Assembly (NCBI RefSeq): GCF_000242455.2
Contig: NC_019892.1
Coordinates: 7,574,744 to 7,638,743 of the forward strand
DNA length: 64,000 bases
Direction of reading: 5' to 3'
From: Singulisphaera acidiphila DSM 18658
Lineage (GTDB): Bacteria; Planctomycetota; Planctomycetia; Isosphaerales; Isosphaeraceae
Below are positions 45,694 through 53,420 of this stretch, one piece after another. Position numbers and translations under genes: made by a program. The first letter of the stretch is position 1, and each line of letters opens with the position of its first letter. Below the pieces are notes generated by a model that did no database searches, had not been told where the DNA came from, and worked only from the letters and a program-made list of their open reading frames with translations.

Positions 45694-45739
45694 CTTCCGG
45701 CACGTTCTCTGCAATACTTCCGGCACGTTCTCTGCAATA
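45694..45739 (+). promoter_or_regulatory. two tandem sigma-54-type promoters
   Basis: A 23-bp sequence is repeated exactly, head to tail (45694-45716 and 45717-45739). Each copy contains CGGCACGTTCTCTGCA, with GG and GC separated by 10 bp as in the -24/-12 consensus TGGCACG-N4-TTGCW. The downstream copy would start transcription near 45747, about 40 nt before the first small heat-shock gene. This is the only such site I found. Confidence 0.7.
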
Positions 45740-45785
45740 GTTGAAGTTATCCTCCGAACTACCCTTTCAAGGGGAGGTCACTTCG

Positions 45786-46226
45786 ATGAGCGGACTGAAC
45801 TGGCAGCGGCGTTGGGATCCGTTTCGCGACCTACAACGCGAAGTGGGGCGACTGTTTGAGAGCTTTGAGCCACTCCATTCCTGGCGGCTGAGTCGGCACG
45901 ATCCGTCGATCAATCTCTACGATGGCGGAGACAAATATTTTCTTACCGCGCAGTTGCCGGGAATGGCCCCGGAAGACCTCGACCTGTCAATCACAGGGGA
46001 GGCCCTCACCCTGAGGGGGGAACGGAAGCGGCCGGAAGGGGTGGCGGACGAGAGTTACCGTCGTCAAGAGCGCCAGTTCGGGCGCTGGACTCGAACGGTC
46101 TCGCTGCCTGATCGTGTGGACAGCGGCCAGGTCACGGCCACGTTCGCTCAAGGTCTGCTCACGATCACGCTTCCGAAGGCAGAGAGTGCCAAGCCACGAC
46201 AGATCCCCATCAAGGCGACCACCTGA
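45786..46226 (+). CDS. small heat-shock protein (Hsp20), first of three
   Basis: 146-residue alpha-crystallin-domain chaperone that holds unfolding proteins. GGGGAGG about 8 nt before the ATG fixes the start and removes a longer unsupported reading. N-terminal arm WDPFRDLQREVGRLFESF, then the domain: LYDGGDKYFLTAQLPGMAPE, LDLSITGEALTLRGERKRPE, RQFGRWTRTVSLPDRVD and the C-terminal strand TFAQGLLTITLPKAESAKPR, ending with the I-x-I-like IPIK. Two more sHSP genes follow at 29 bp and 158 bp. The tandem sigma-54-type promoter lies just upstream. Confidence 0.95.
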   Translation: MSGLNWQRRWDPFRDLQREVGRLFESFEPLHSWRLSRHDPSINLYDGGDKYFLTAQLPGMAPEDLDLSITGEALTLRGERKRPEGVADESYRRQERQFGRWTRTVSLPDRVDSGQVTATFAQGLLTITLPKAESAKPRQIPIKATT

Positions 46227-46255
46227 AGCCCCCCCGGCCATCCTGGAGCCCAGCG

Positions 46256-46687
46256 ATGAGCGTCAGCAACCACTCGATCCCGGTCGCGGTCGATCGGCCA
46301 GTCTCCCGCGACTCGGGCAACCGGCAAGCTTCCACCTCCGAATCCTTGAAGCCTCCGGCCGCCTATTTCACACCGCCGATCGATATTCACGAGAGTCCGG
46401 ACGGCCTGATCCTCGAGGCCGACCTGCCGGGCGCGACCGAAAACCAGGTGAGCATTCAGCTCGAGGACAACGTCCTGAGCCTCTCTGCTCAGGTCAACAC
46501 TTCAACCCCCGAAGGATCGCGGATCCTTCATCAGGAATATCAGGTTGGCGACTTCTACCGCTCGTTCATCCTGAGCGATGAGGTAGATCGGAGCCGGATC
46601 ACGGCCGAGCTGCGCAACGGCGTTCTGCGATTGATCCTCCCGAAGGCCGAGCGGGTCAAGACCCATCGCATCGAGATCAAATCGTAG
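46256..46687 (+). CDS. small heat-shock protein (Hsp20), second of three
   Basis: 143 residues. After a 38-residue arm, the alpha-crystallin domain: YFTPPIDIHESPDGLILEAD, LPGATENQVSIQLEDNVLSL, YQVGDFYRSFILSDEVDRSR and LRNGVLRLILPKAERVKTHR, ending IEI. The domain is more diverged from the first protein than the first and third are from each other, with the shorter GDFYRSF form instead of RQFG. It starts 29 bp after the first gene, so the two are probably on one transcript. Confidence 0.94.
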   Translation: MSVSNHSIPVAVDRPVSRDSGNRQASTSESLKPPAAYFTPPIDIHESPDGLILEADLPGATENQVSIQLEDNVLSLSAQVNTSTPEGSRILHQEYQVGDFYRSFILSDEVDRSRITAELRNGVLRLILPKAERVKTHRIEIKS

Positions 46688-46845
46688 TCGCCTCGAATCA
46701 CTCTCTCTTTGCGAGGCTCAGCCACCTTTTTTTCTTTGTACTTCGGGTCGCGGCGCCGATCCAAAGGTCGAGTGGCATGATCGCGTCGGCTCGACGGCTC
46801 TTGAAACGTCTCCAACCTTTTGCACCACTTTGAAGGAGTTCACCC

Positions 46846-47316
46846 ATGGCACGACCGATCCCCTGGCGGCGGGAGATCTCCGCCCCGTTTCACGTCATCC
46901 AGAACGAGCTCAACCGGCTGATGGAGGAATACTGGAACCCCGCGCGATTGGGTCCATCTGAGCCGGCTCCGATGGACCTCGAACCTACCGGTTGGAGTCC
47001 CGCGGTCGACATGTTCGAGACCGTCGACGAAATCATCCTCGTCGCCGAACTCCCGGGCGTTGACCCGGCTTCGATCGACCTCTCGGTGACCGGCAATGTT
47101 CTCAGCCTGCGCGGAGTCAAGAATCCCGATGCTTCGATTGAAGGGCAGACTCCGCTCCATGAGCGGCAGTTCGGAACCTTTCACCGGCAGATCGTGCTCT
47201 CGAACCAGGTCAACTTCGACGCGGCCCAGGCTGAGGCTCGTCTCGGCGTTTTGAGGGTCAAGCTCCCCAAACAGGACGTGGCCAAACCACGAACCATCCC
47301 GGTTCAGAACGTCTAA
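46846..47316 (+). CDS. small heat-shock protein (Hsp20), third of three
   Basis: 156 residues. N-terminal arm FHVIQNELNRLMEEYWNPAR, then WSPAVDMFETVDEIILVAEL, PGVDPASIDLSVTGNVLSLR, RQFGTFHRQIVLSNQVNFDA and LGVLRVKLPKQDVAKPR, ending IPV. AAGGAG about 8 nt upstream supports the start. The 158-bp gap after the second gene contains a T-run (CCTTTTTTTCTTTG) and may hold a separate promoter, so this member might be controlled independently. Confidence 0.95.
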   Translation: MARPIPWRREISAPFHVIQNELNRLMEEYWNPARLGPSEPAPMDLEPTGWSPAVDMFETVDEIILVAELPGVDPASIDLSVTGNVLSLRGVKNPDASIEGQTPLHERQFGTFHRQIVLSNQVNFDAAQAEARLGVLRVKLPKQDVAKPRTIPVQNV

Positions 47317-47452
47317 TCTCATCGAATCTCGACCAAACGCGCGGCGATGGAACTCCGCGCTTATGGTACACTAAACAGGCTCGGCACTCTTTATGTGATA
47401 AGCTGGAGCAATGTTGTCGATTACCACGACCGACCCAAGGAGCGTTTGGACG

Positions 47453-47635
47453 ATGGAGACGCCGAAGGTCCTTTGTTACGCCGCGATGATCGTCGCCGGC
47501 CTGGTCTGTTTGATCTTTCTTCTCGACGCGGCGGCAGGCATCCTCGGACGGAATGTCCCTTTGGACATATTGTTCATCTTAGGAGGAGCCTTCATCCTCT
47601 GGCAAGGGTTTGAGACCTCACGCGAGCTTCGATGA
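47453..47635 (+). CDS. small two-helix membrane protein
   Basis: 60 residues, nearly all membrane: VLCYAAMIVAGLVCLIFLLD and IPLDILFILGGAFILW-like second helix (LDILFILGGAFILWQGFET). Start METPKVLCYA is chosen over an upstream ATG because the added 14 residues are polar and without a ribosome site. No known family. It is the last chromosomal gene before the transposon. Confidence 0.6.
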   Translation: METPKVLCYAAMIVAGLVCLIFLLDAAAGILGRNVPLDILFILGGAFILWQGFETSRELR

Positions 47636-47690
47636 TGCAACGAAGAAGAATGCTGTGGTCTTAACCTCCTGTCTTCCGAAAAAGCAGATC

Positions 47691-47766
47691 ATGATGGTGG
47701 GCCGCGCCCACCCTACAAGCTGAGAATCGATTCGAATTCTCTTGTAGGATAGGCACGGCCCATCAT
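47691..47766. repeat. 76-bp inverted-repeat (MITE-like) element
   Basis: Both ends read ATGATGGG(...)CCTACAAG inward: ATGATGGTGGGCCGCGCCCA on the left, complement ATGATGGGCCGTGCCTATCC on the right, with a short AT-rich centre. It would fold into one long hairpin. Size and form are those of a REP/MITE element, or of a hairpin terminator for the preceding gene. Confidence 0.7.
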
Positions 47767-47797
47767 GGATTTGGCTTGAGGGTGAAGCGGAAGAGAG

Positions 47798-49039
47798 CAG
47801 GGCGATTGCGCCACAATACGCAATCTGCGACACTTGAGACACAGTAACTCGTGATCTCGTCAGGGCTGAACACGCCGAGCGTTTTGCCCAGCCTTCTCGG
47901 GATCGACCTCTCGTGGCCAATGATCTCTACGCTTTCATCGAAGATCACTTCGCGACTTTGACTGACCCACACCGACGTAAGCTCGTCTACCCGCTCACCA
48001 ACATCCTGACCAGCGCCCTCTGTCCAGTCATCTCGGGGGGCGACGATTTCGTCTCGATCGCCGAATGGGGACGCCAGAAACGGGCATGCCTGGTCAGATT
48101 CCTCCAGTTGATCAACGGCATCCCCTCTCATGACCCATTCAATGCTATCTTCAGGGACATCAAGCCCGCCGAGTTCGAGCGTTGCCTGCTCAGTGGGGTC
48201 ACCTCACTTCACGAGGTGACCGCCGGGCAGGTCGTCGCCATCGACGGCAAGACCCTCCGCCAGAACTACGACAAGGCCAATGCCAAGTCGGCCATCCATA
48301 GGGTCAGCGCCTGCGCCACTGCCAATCACGTCAGCCGGGGGCAAGTCGTCGTCGATGCCAAGAGCAACGAGATCACCGCAATCCCCAAGTTGCTGGAGAT
48401 CCTGGACGTGTCGGGCTGTCTGGTGACCATCGACGCCATGGGGGAGCAGACCGAGATCGCCGAGAAGATCGTCGCGGGGGGCGCCGACTACGTGCTGGCG
48501 GTGAAGGGAAATCAGCCCACCCTATTCGTGAGCCACATGGACGATGACTTCGCCCGGGTGAAGGCGAGCCGACATGAATCGGACGATAAAGGCCATGGTC
48601 GCACGGAGCACCGGAGTTACTACGTCTGCGACGTGCCCGACGACCTGACCGATCGGGTCCGCTGGAAAGGCTTGAAGCAGATCGGGGTGGCGATCAGTGA
48701 GACGATGCGGGGTAGCAAGTCGTGCGATGAAGTGCGCGACTCTATCCTGAGTAAGAAGATGAGCGCCAAGCAGTTTGGTGCGGCAATGCGCGGGCACTGG
48801 GGGATCGAGAATTCGCTGCACTGGCAACTCGACGTCACCTTCGGCGAGGACGCCTGCCGCGTCCGCCTGGGCCTGGCCGACGCCAACCTCAGCGTCGTCC
48901 GCCGGGCCGCTCTCGGCCTGCTCAAGAACGAGACCTCCGAGAAGATCGGCGTGAAGAACAAACGCCTCGCCGCCGCATGCAATACACGCTATATGGAGAA
49001 AGTGCTCACCGGATCCTGACTTATGGTGCAATCGCCCTG
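47798..49039 (+). mobile_element. ISAs1-family insertion sequence, complete
   Basis: Inverted repeats CAGGGCGATTGCGCCACA (47798 on) and the complement of TATGGTGCAATCGCCCTG (to 49039) enclose one full transposase gene. Its own flanks show no short direct repeat, consistent with the outer target duplication belonging to the larger unit. Confidence 0.85.
47913..49019 (+). CDS. ISAs1-family transposase, intact
   Basis: 368 residues, one frame. N-terminal DDE_Tnp_1-associated region (HFATLTDPHRRKLVYPLTNI, then ALCPVISGGDDFVSIAEWG). Catalytic part: VVAIDGKTLRQNYDKANAKS (first Asp), VTIDAMGEQTEIAEKIVAGG (second Asp), then YVLAVKGNQPTL and RGHWGIENSLHWQLDVTFGE (Glu in the YREK-like region). It ends NLSVVRRAALGLLKNETSEK with the usual family tail. 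It appears competent for transposition and could have mobilised the flanking cargo. Confidence 0.93.
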   Translation: MANDLYAFIEDHFATLTDPHRRKLVYPLTNILTSALCPVISGGDDFVSIAEWGRQKRACLVRFLQLINGIPSHDPFNAIFRDIKPAEFERCLLSGVTSLHEVTAGQVVAIDGKTLRQNYDKANAKSAIHRVSACATANHVSRGQVVVDAKSNEITAIPKLLEILDVSGCLVTIDAMGEQTEIAEKIVAGGADYVLAVKGNQPTLFVSHMDDDFARVKASRHESDDKGHGRTEHRSYYVCDVPDDLTDRVRWKGLKQIGVAISETMRGSKSCDEVRDSILSKKMSAKQFGAAMRGHWGIENSLHWQLDVTFGEDACRVRLGLADANLSVVRRAALGLLKNETSEKIGVKNKRLAAACNTRYMEKVLTGS

Positions 49040-49424
49040 GTTTGTCCAGGCCCTCGAAGTACACCAGCCGGATCTTCGCCGTGTGTTTGGCGTCGACCGG
49101 ATGGTTCGGCGTACCAACTAACAGCGCCGGTCGCGAGTAACCCGGAGCAAGCGGTTCCAGATGGGCCTCGCAATCGAACCCCTCTTCGCTGTATTCGTCG
49201 CCAGCCTGACTCTTGATCAATCCCACGTCGAGCCGCGTGTCCTTGTCGATCGCGAAGGTCAATATGCCCGCCACGTTGATTGCCCGGATCGCCTCGTCGC
49301 TTGCGATGTCGTATCGGACCGTGTGTCCTTCGCGAACGAGTACACGAGCGCCCGCGCCGGGCCCGCGCCCTTCTTCCCATATCGCCGCAGCCGACCACGG
49401 CCCAGAGCGAGCAGAACGAATCAC
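49040..49424 (-). pseudogene. G8-domain protein fragment, 3' end lost at ISAs1
   Basis: A leftward frame gives SARSGPWSAAAIWEEGRGPG, ARVLVREGHTVRYDIASDEA, IRAINVAGILTFAIDKDTRL and DVGLIKSQAGDEYSEEGFDC, matching the beta-strand repeats and conserved Gly of the G8 domain seen in extracellular carbohydrate-binding proteins. It runs straight into the ISAs1 end at 49039 with no own stop. A GTG at 49424 overlaps the previous stop (GTGA) but gives no signal peptide; the fragment may instead be a frameshifted continuation of the previous gene. The missing C-terminal part was probably removed by IS-mediated deletion. Confidence 0.6.
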
Positions 49425-50800
49425 CGCAGTGGTACGGGGACGGGACTCGCCGCTGGCATCTTGAATGCCGCCCATGCCGTACACCATTGCCGATCGACTT
49501 TGCTGTTCGCGTAGCCCTGGTAGGTCCATAAGAGATCACGATCCGAAGGATCAATGCATGTGGTGCTATAGTTGCTGAAGTTCATCCCAGGCATGCCGGA
49601 GTACCGAAACGCAGTGGTCCCTTTGACTGCGACTACCGGCGGCTGCATCGAGCCTGCGGGATCGCCAGCGGCGTGCATCATGACGCAGACAGACGGGTAA
49701 TCCTTAGCTGACGTGCGAGTGCAGCCGATGCCGATGTTTCCTCGACTGTCCACGGCGATCGACGGATAGAGATAGTCACAGTCCGGGCTATCGACAAAGC
49801 CCTCCTGCAGTAACGCGCCGTCCTCGATCCGCACTTCGTACCACAGAATTCCGGGGCGCGAGTCGGCCGTGCGCTGTGCTCCGTTGCAACTGAATACACT
49901 CCCGCCGTGCACGAAGGCGCAGTTGTTCCGTCGCCCCCCAGCCTGCAAGAGTTTGACGCCCTCATCGGGCTGAACCCCCTCCATCCTCGGCACGGCATAC
50001 TCGCGACTCAGACGAATGGTCTGGGCCTTGGAGATATCGGCGCGAATTCCGGTCCACGTTATACGATACAGATACAGTTCAGAGCACGTCGGCGCGCCGA
50101 ACGCATTATTGATCAGGACCGCCGGCGTCTCAGGTTTTTGATCCGCCCCAACATGGACAGCCGGAAACGCGGCATAGATCAGCTTGCCAACGATCCGCCC
50201 GCGCGCCAGTGAGGGTCCGTCACTGGCGATCACGTCGGCCTTCGGGATCACATACATATCCAGCGCTTCGCGCGGATTCTCCGAGCCATTTGCGCACGAG
50301 ATGTATACGCCGTTGCGATCGACGCCGATTTTCAGGCCGGGGTCGACGCGCGGCAGCGGGAGCGAAACTCCCTTCCAGGGCTGCAACGGATCAGCGGATG
50401 TGGAGACGGCCAGGTACGATTCTCCCGTCCCGGTTCCCGCAATGGTGGCAAACCAGCGTTCCGACAACGGGTCGTAAACCATCCATGGATCATTGGCATG
50501 CGGACTCGGATCAAGCGACTTGGCCGGCTGCACTTGTCGCCAGAATTCGAGCTGCGACTGATGCCGCAGGGACTTGCCCGTCGTCTTGTCACGGACCGTG
50601 AAGCCCATGATGGTGAAGTCGACGAGGTGTTTTGGCCCGACCGCCCCCATCACGTTGGCGGCTGGCTTGAAGCCCGGTCCTTTGTCGCCTTCGATGACGG
50701 AGACGACTTGGATATTCGCTTCCGCCGCGAAGGCAATTCGCCCGACTGTTGAACCGGCGAGGGCCACGAGTGTCATGAATAGGGTCAACAGACGATGCAT
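49421..50800 (-). CDS. secreted protein of unknown function
   Basis: 459 residues with a Sec signal (LFMTLVALAGSTVGRIAFAA). The body looks like a beta-propeller or similar all-beta fold: HLVDFTIMGFTVRDKTTGKS, DPWMVYDPLSERWFATIAGT, YLAVSTSADPLQPWKGVSLP, KIGVDRNGVYISCANGSENP and YLYPSIAVDSRGNIGIGCTR recur with similar spacing of D-x-x-G and W/F-A-T motifs. No catalytic motif is evident. It precedes the G8 fragment and follows the beta-helix gene on the same strand, 36 bp apart, so the three may once have been an extracellular polysaccharide unit. Confidence 0.8.
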   Translation of the reverse strand: MHRLLTLFMTLVALAGSTVGRIAFAAEANIQVVSVIEGDKGPGFKPAANVMGAVGPKHLVDFTIMGFTVRDKTTGKSLRHQSQLEFWRQVQPAKSLDPSPHANDPWMVYDPLSERWFATIAGTGTGESYLAVSTSADPLQPWKGVSLPLPRVDPGLKIGVDRNGVYISCANGSENPREALDMYVIPKADVIASDGPSLARGRIVGKLIYAAFPAVHVGADQKPETPAVLINNAFGAPTCSELYLYRITWTGIRADISKAQTIRLSREYAVPRMEGVQPDEGVKLLQAGGRRNNCAFVHGGSVFSCNGAQRTADSRPGILWYEVRIEDGALLQEGFVDSPDCDYLYPSIAVDSRGNIGIGCTRTSAKDYPSVCVMMHAAGDPAGSMQPPVVAVKGTTAFRYSGMPGMNFSNYSTTCIDPSDRDLLWTYQGYANSKVDRQWCTAWAAFKMPAASPVPVPLR

Positions 50801-50836
50801 TGCTGCCGTTCCTTTCCGGATAGTGACTACTCGCCG

Positions 50837-52477
50837 CTACTTGTCCGACAGAACTGCGCCGGGATGAAGGGTCAGATCGATGAAGAGTTCGGAGCGATAG
50901 CCCGAGACTTGGTTACGGTAAATCACATGCTTGCCGGCGTTCGGCTTCTCGGGTGAGGCCACATAGATTCCATGCGCACCCGCGCCATTAATTGTATTAT
51001 CAGTGATCGTCGATCCGTCGATACGCGAGCTGGCGATCATGATTGCGGTTCCCGTCCCCATCGAGATCATGTTGTCCTTGATCGTTAGCCGTTGCGGTGG
51101 CGGACCTTCAGCGCGCACGCCGAGCGCGGGGCCTTTCACATTCAGCGTATTGCCTGTGAAGCTCGTATCAGCGGCCACGAGATGGATCGTGTTGTTGCCG
51201 TCCCCCTGGTAGTTGAACGTGTTGTCGTCGATGGCGATGTTGCCGACGTAGCGCTCGTATCCGGGGCCAACGCAGTCCACCAGCAGGCTGCCCCAGCCGT
51301 CGCCGGCTGGGATGTTGTCGGACGTCACCGTGTTCCCGCTGAAGACGATGTCCTTGCCTCCGATCATGAGTCCAACGCTGGTGCGCTCGTTGGGATGAAG
51401 CTTGAACGTGTTGCTTGTAAACTGAATGTCTGCGGCGTACTCCCCCATGCCGCCTTGAACGATCTCAAACGCGTTGCTATCCCAAACGCCATGGCGGCTG
51501 TTGCGCTGGGGCATCTCCATGACTGCGTAACCAGGCCCCACCGAGGTAAAGACGTTCCTCGCAAAGCGGAATCCATTCAACGTATTCATGTTGTAGTCGA
51601 CCACATTCTTGCCCCCGATCGACGTGTCGTTGATGAAGCGGCAGTCCTCGGCGGTAAAACCGAAGGTCTCTGTGACGGTCAGAGGCTCCGACCCTTCGAC
51701 GATCAAATTCTTGACCGCCACGTTCGTGGTCGCGATTTTTGTGACGTTGGCGATCGAAGGTGTTTTGAATGAACGCGTCAGAGGCTCTTTGAGTTGCAGT
51801 TCGCCAGTGGTGGCGTTGACCACAGTGATCCGCCCGGTTTCCGTCGGAATGACATCGCCCTTCGTCGTCTCGTAGATTGCGACGTAGTCTCCGGGGAGAA
51901 ACTTCGACGACTCGGAAGCCATCTTGAGCGCGACCTTTGACGTGGACGCCTGCGTCACCTGCAGCTCGAAGAACCCTCCGTTGTAGTCACGATTCTGAAA
52001 GCGAATGATCTCATGGTCGGCGCCAAAGGCGAGCATCGTGTTGCGCACACCCTCCGCACCTTCAGGGAGAGGTTGCCGTCCCTCTGGACCTTGCAGCAGC
52101 TTCGCTCCCGTCTCTCCCAAGAGCGTGACGTTGGAATCGATGATCAGATTGTGAAAAGCCCACGGATGGCTGCTTGGGTACGCAGAGTTGAGGAGATACG
52201 TACTCTTGGGAAAATTGACCGTGCCGCCACCTTCGTTCTTGGTTGCGGCGTTGATCGCGGATTGGATGGCGGGGATGTCGTCCGCAACTCCATCACCCTT
52301 GGCTCCGAAGTCTTTGACATTGAAGCTCTCTGGCCGCTTCGTATGGGCTTGGCGAGATGCCGCGGTGGCCTGCCCCACGTCTGTTGCTTGCCCTGCAGAG
52401 GTGCATAGCACTCCAATCAATGCGAGCAAAGTGCTCCGAAACAGCAGCAAGTTCAGTCGCAGATGTTTAGTAGGCAT
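50837..52477 (-). CDS. secreted right-handed beta-helix (pectate-lyase-like) protein
   Basis: 546 residues. N-terminal signal (LLLFRSTLLALIGVLCTSAG), then the pectate-lyase-3 opening SFNVKDFGAKGDGVADDIPA with IQSAINAATKNEGGGTVNFP. Many beta-helix coils follow (VFSGNTVTSDNIPAGDGW, NIAIDDNTFNYQGDGNN, TSFTGNTLNVKGPALGV, LTIKDNMISMGTGTAIMIAS, STITDNTINGAGAHGIYVAS). Such proteins bind or cleave polysaccharides; no catalytic set is certain. Only 5 bp separate the ATG from an IS5 end, and no ribosome site is present there, so expression is probably impaired or the true start lost. Confidence 0.85.
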   Translation of the reverse strand: MPTKHLRLNLLLFRSTLLALIGVLCTSAGQATDVGQATAASRQAHTKRPESFNVKDFGAKGDGVADDIPAIQSAINAATKNEGGGTVNFPKSTYLLNSAYPSSHPWAFHNLIIDSNVTLLGETGAKLLQGPEGRQPLPEGAEGVRNTMLAFGADHEIIRFQNRDYNGGFFELQVTQASTSKVALKMASESSKFLPGDYVAIYETTKGDVIPTETGRITVVNATTGELQLKEPLTRSFKTPSIANVTKIATTNVAVKNLIVEGSEPLTVTETFGFTAEDCRFINDTSIGGKNVVDYNMNTLNGFRFARNVFTSVGPGYAVMEMPQRNSRHGVWDSNAFEIVQGGMGEYAADIQFTSNTFKLHPNERTSVGLMIGGKDIVFSGNTVTSDNIPAGDGWGSLLVDCVGPGYERYVGNIAIDDNTFNYQGDGNNTIHLVAADTSFTGNTLNVKGPALGVRAEGPPPQRLTIKDNMISMGTGTAIMIASSRIDGSTITDNTINGAGAHGIYVASPEKPNAGKHVIYRNQVSGYRSELFIDLTLHPGAVLSDK

Positions 52478-52482
52478 GGTTA

Positions 52483-53345
52483 GAGCGTGTTATGAACTCC
52501 ACTCAAATAGCGGAGCAGCCTTTCGGAGCATCAACAAGCTAAATGCGACGTAGTGCAACCCGGCGAGCGTCTCGGAGAGCCGCTCGTAATCCTTCGCCAA
52601 CCGGCGGAATCGCGCCGCCCAACCGAACGAACGTTCCACGACCCAGCGGCGCGGAAGCAGCACGAACCCGCGCTTCGCATCGTCCAGCTTCACAACTTCG
52701 AGGATGATCCCCTGGTGGGCCGCCGCATCGAATGCCTCCTCGCCGGTGTAACCTTGGTCGACATAGGCCAGTTCGACCGACTCGCCCGTCGCCTCTTGGA
52801 CGGCTTTGGCCAGCGTGTCGACCTGGGCCCGCTCTTGCTCGTTGGCTGGGGTCACGTGCAGCGCCAGCAGATGTCCGAGCGTATCCACGGCCATGTGGAC
52901 CTTGGCACCCCTTGCGACGCTTGTACCCGTCGTAGCCTGCACGGCCACCACTCTCGGGGGTCGACTGGATGGTTCGTCCGTCGAAGATGACGGCCGTCGG
53001 CTCGGGTTCTCTCTTGTCAGCGAAGCGGAGCACGGCTCGAAGGTCGTGGACAATGGCCTCGAAACAGCCAGCGGCAAGCCAACGGCGGGTCTGCTGATCG
53101 ACCATCTCCCAAGGAGGGAAGTCGGCGGGCAGGTAACGCCATGGTGCTCCGCTTCGGACGAGCCAACGCAAGGCGTCGAAGACGTCGCGGAGGCTGTGGA
53201 CTCGCTGGCCGGCATCTTCAGGGAGCAGGCAAATATCAGGGAGAACGAACTCCCATTCGGCATCGGTGACGTCGCTGGGGTAGGGTTGGTGCGTGGTCAT
53301 TCCCTAAACTACGTTCGCCACTGAACTACAGTCCACAACACGCTC
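52483..53345 (-). mobile_element. IS5-family insertion sequence
   Basis: Ends are GAGCGTGTTATGAACT (52483 on) and the complement of AGTCCACAACACGCTC (to 53345), imperfect inverted repeats, with TA on both sides as target duplication. About 0.86 kb with a two-frame transposase. It lies against the beta-helix start codon and 11 bp from the right end of the composite transposon. Confidence 0.85.
52490..53300 (-). CDS. IS5-family transposase, two overlapping frames
   Basis: The first frame (from 53300) encodes [40 protein letters not shown], then [20 protein letters not shown] with the first catalytic Asp and YDGYKRRKG. The second frame continues [40 protein letters not shown] (second Asp) and [20 protein letters not shown] (Glu). 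The junction is at GGGGTGCC (about 52907): dropping one T restores KGAKVHM. IS427-type members of this family use frameshifting, so this may be natural rather than a mutation. Confidence 0.85.
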
Positions 53346-53356
53346 TAAGAACGAGA

Positions 53357-53379
53357 TGACTTATGGTGCAATCGCCCTG
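53357..53379. repeat. solitary ISAs1 right end
   Basis: 23 bases identical to 49017-49039, including the terminal repeat, with no transposase beside it. It forms the right boundary of the 5.6-kb unit. Confidence 0.85.
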
Positions 53380-53420
53380 CGGAAGTGAGTCGGCCGCATC
53401 CGCCCAGGTCGTGGGCAAGT

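Larger units (their letters stand above)
47798..53379. mobile_element. putative composite transposon, 5.6 kb
   Basis: The left end is the terminal repeat of the ISAs1 element (CAGGGCGATTGCGCCACA). The right end is a solitary copy of the same element's right end (TGACTTATGGTGCAATCGCC...CTG, 53357-53379). Immediately outside lie CGGAAGAGAG (47788-47797) and CGGAAGTGAG (53380-53389), a 10-bp direct repeat with one mismatch, as expected for a target duplication. The cargo is a truncated G8-domain gene, a secreted protein, a beta-helix protein and an IS5 element. Confidence 0.65.

Noticed and set aside
46687-46735. Terminator between second and third Hsp20 genes
   Set aside because: The possible stem GCCTCG/CGAGGC has a 16-nt loop and the T-run is more than 10 nt away.
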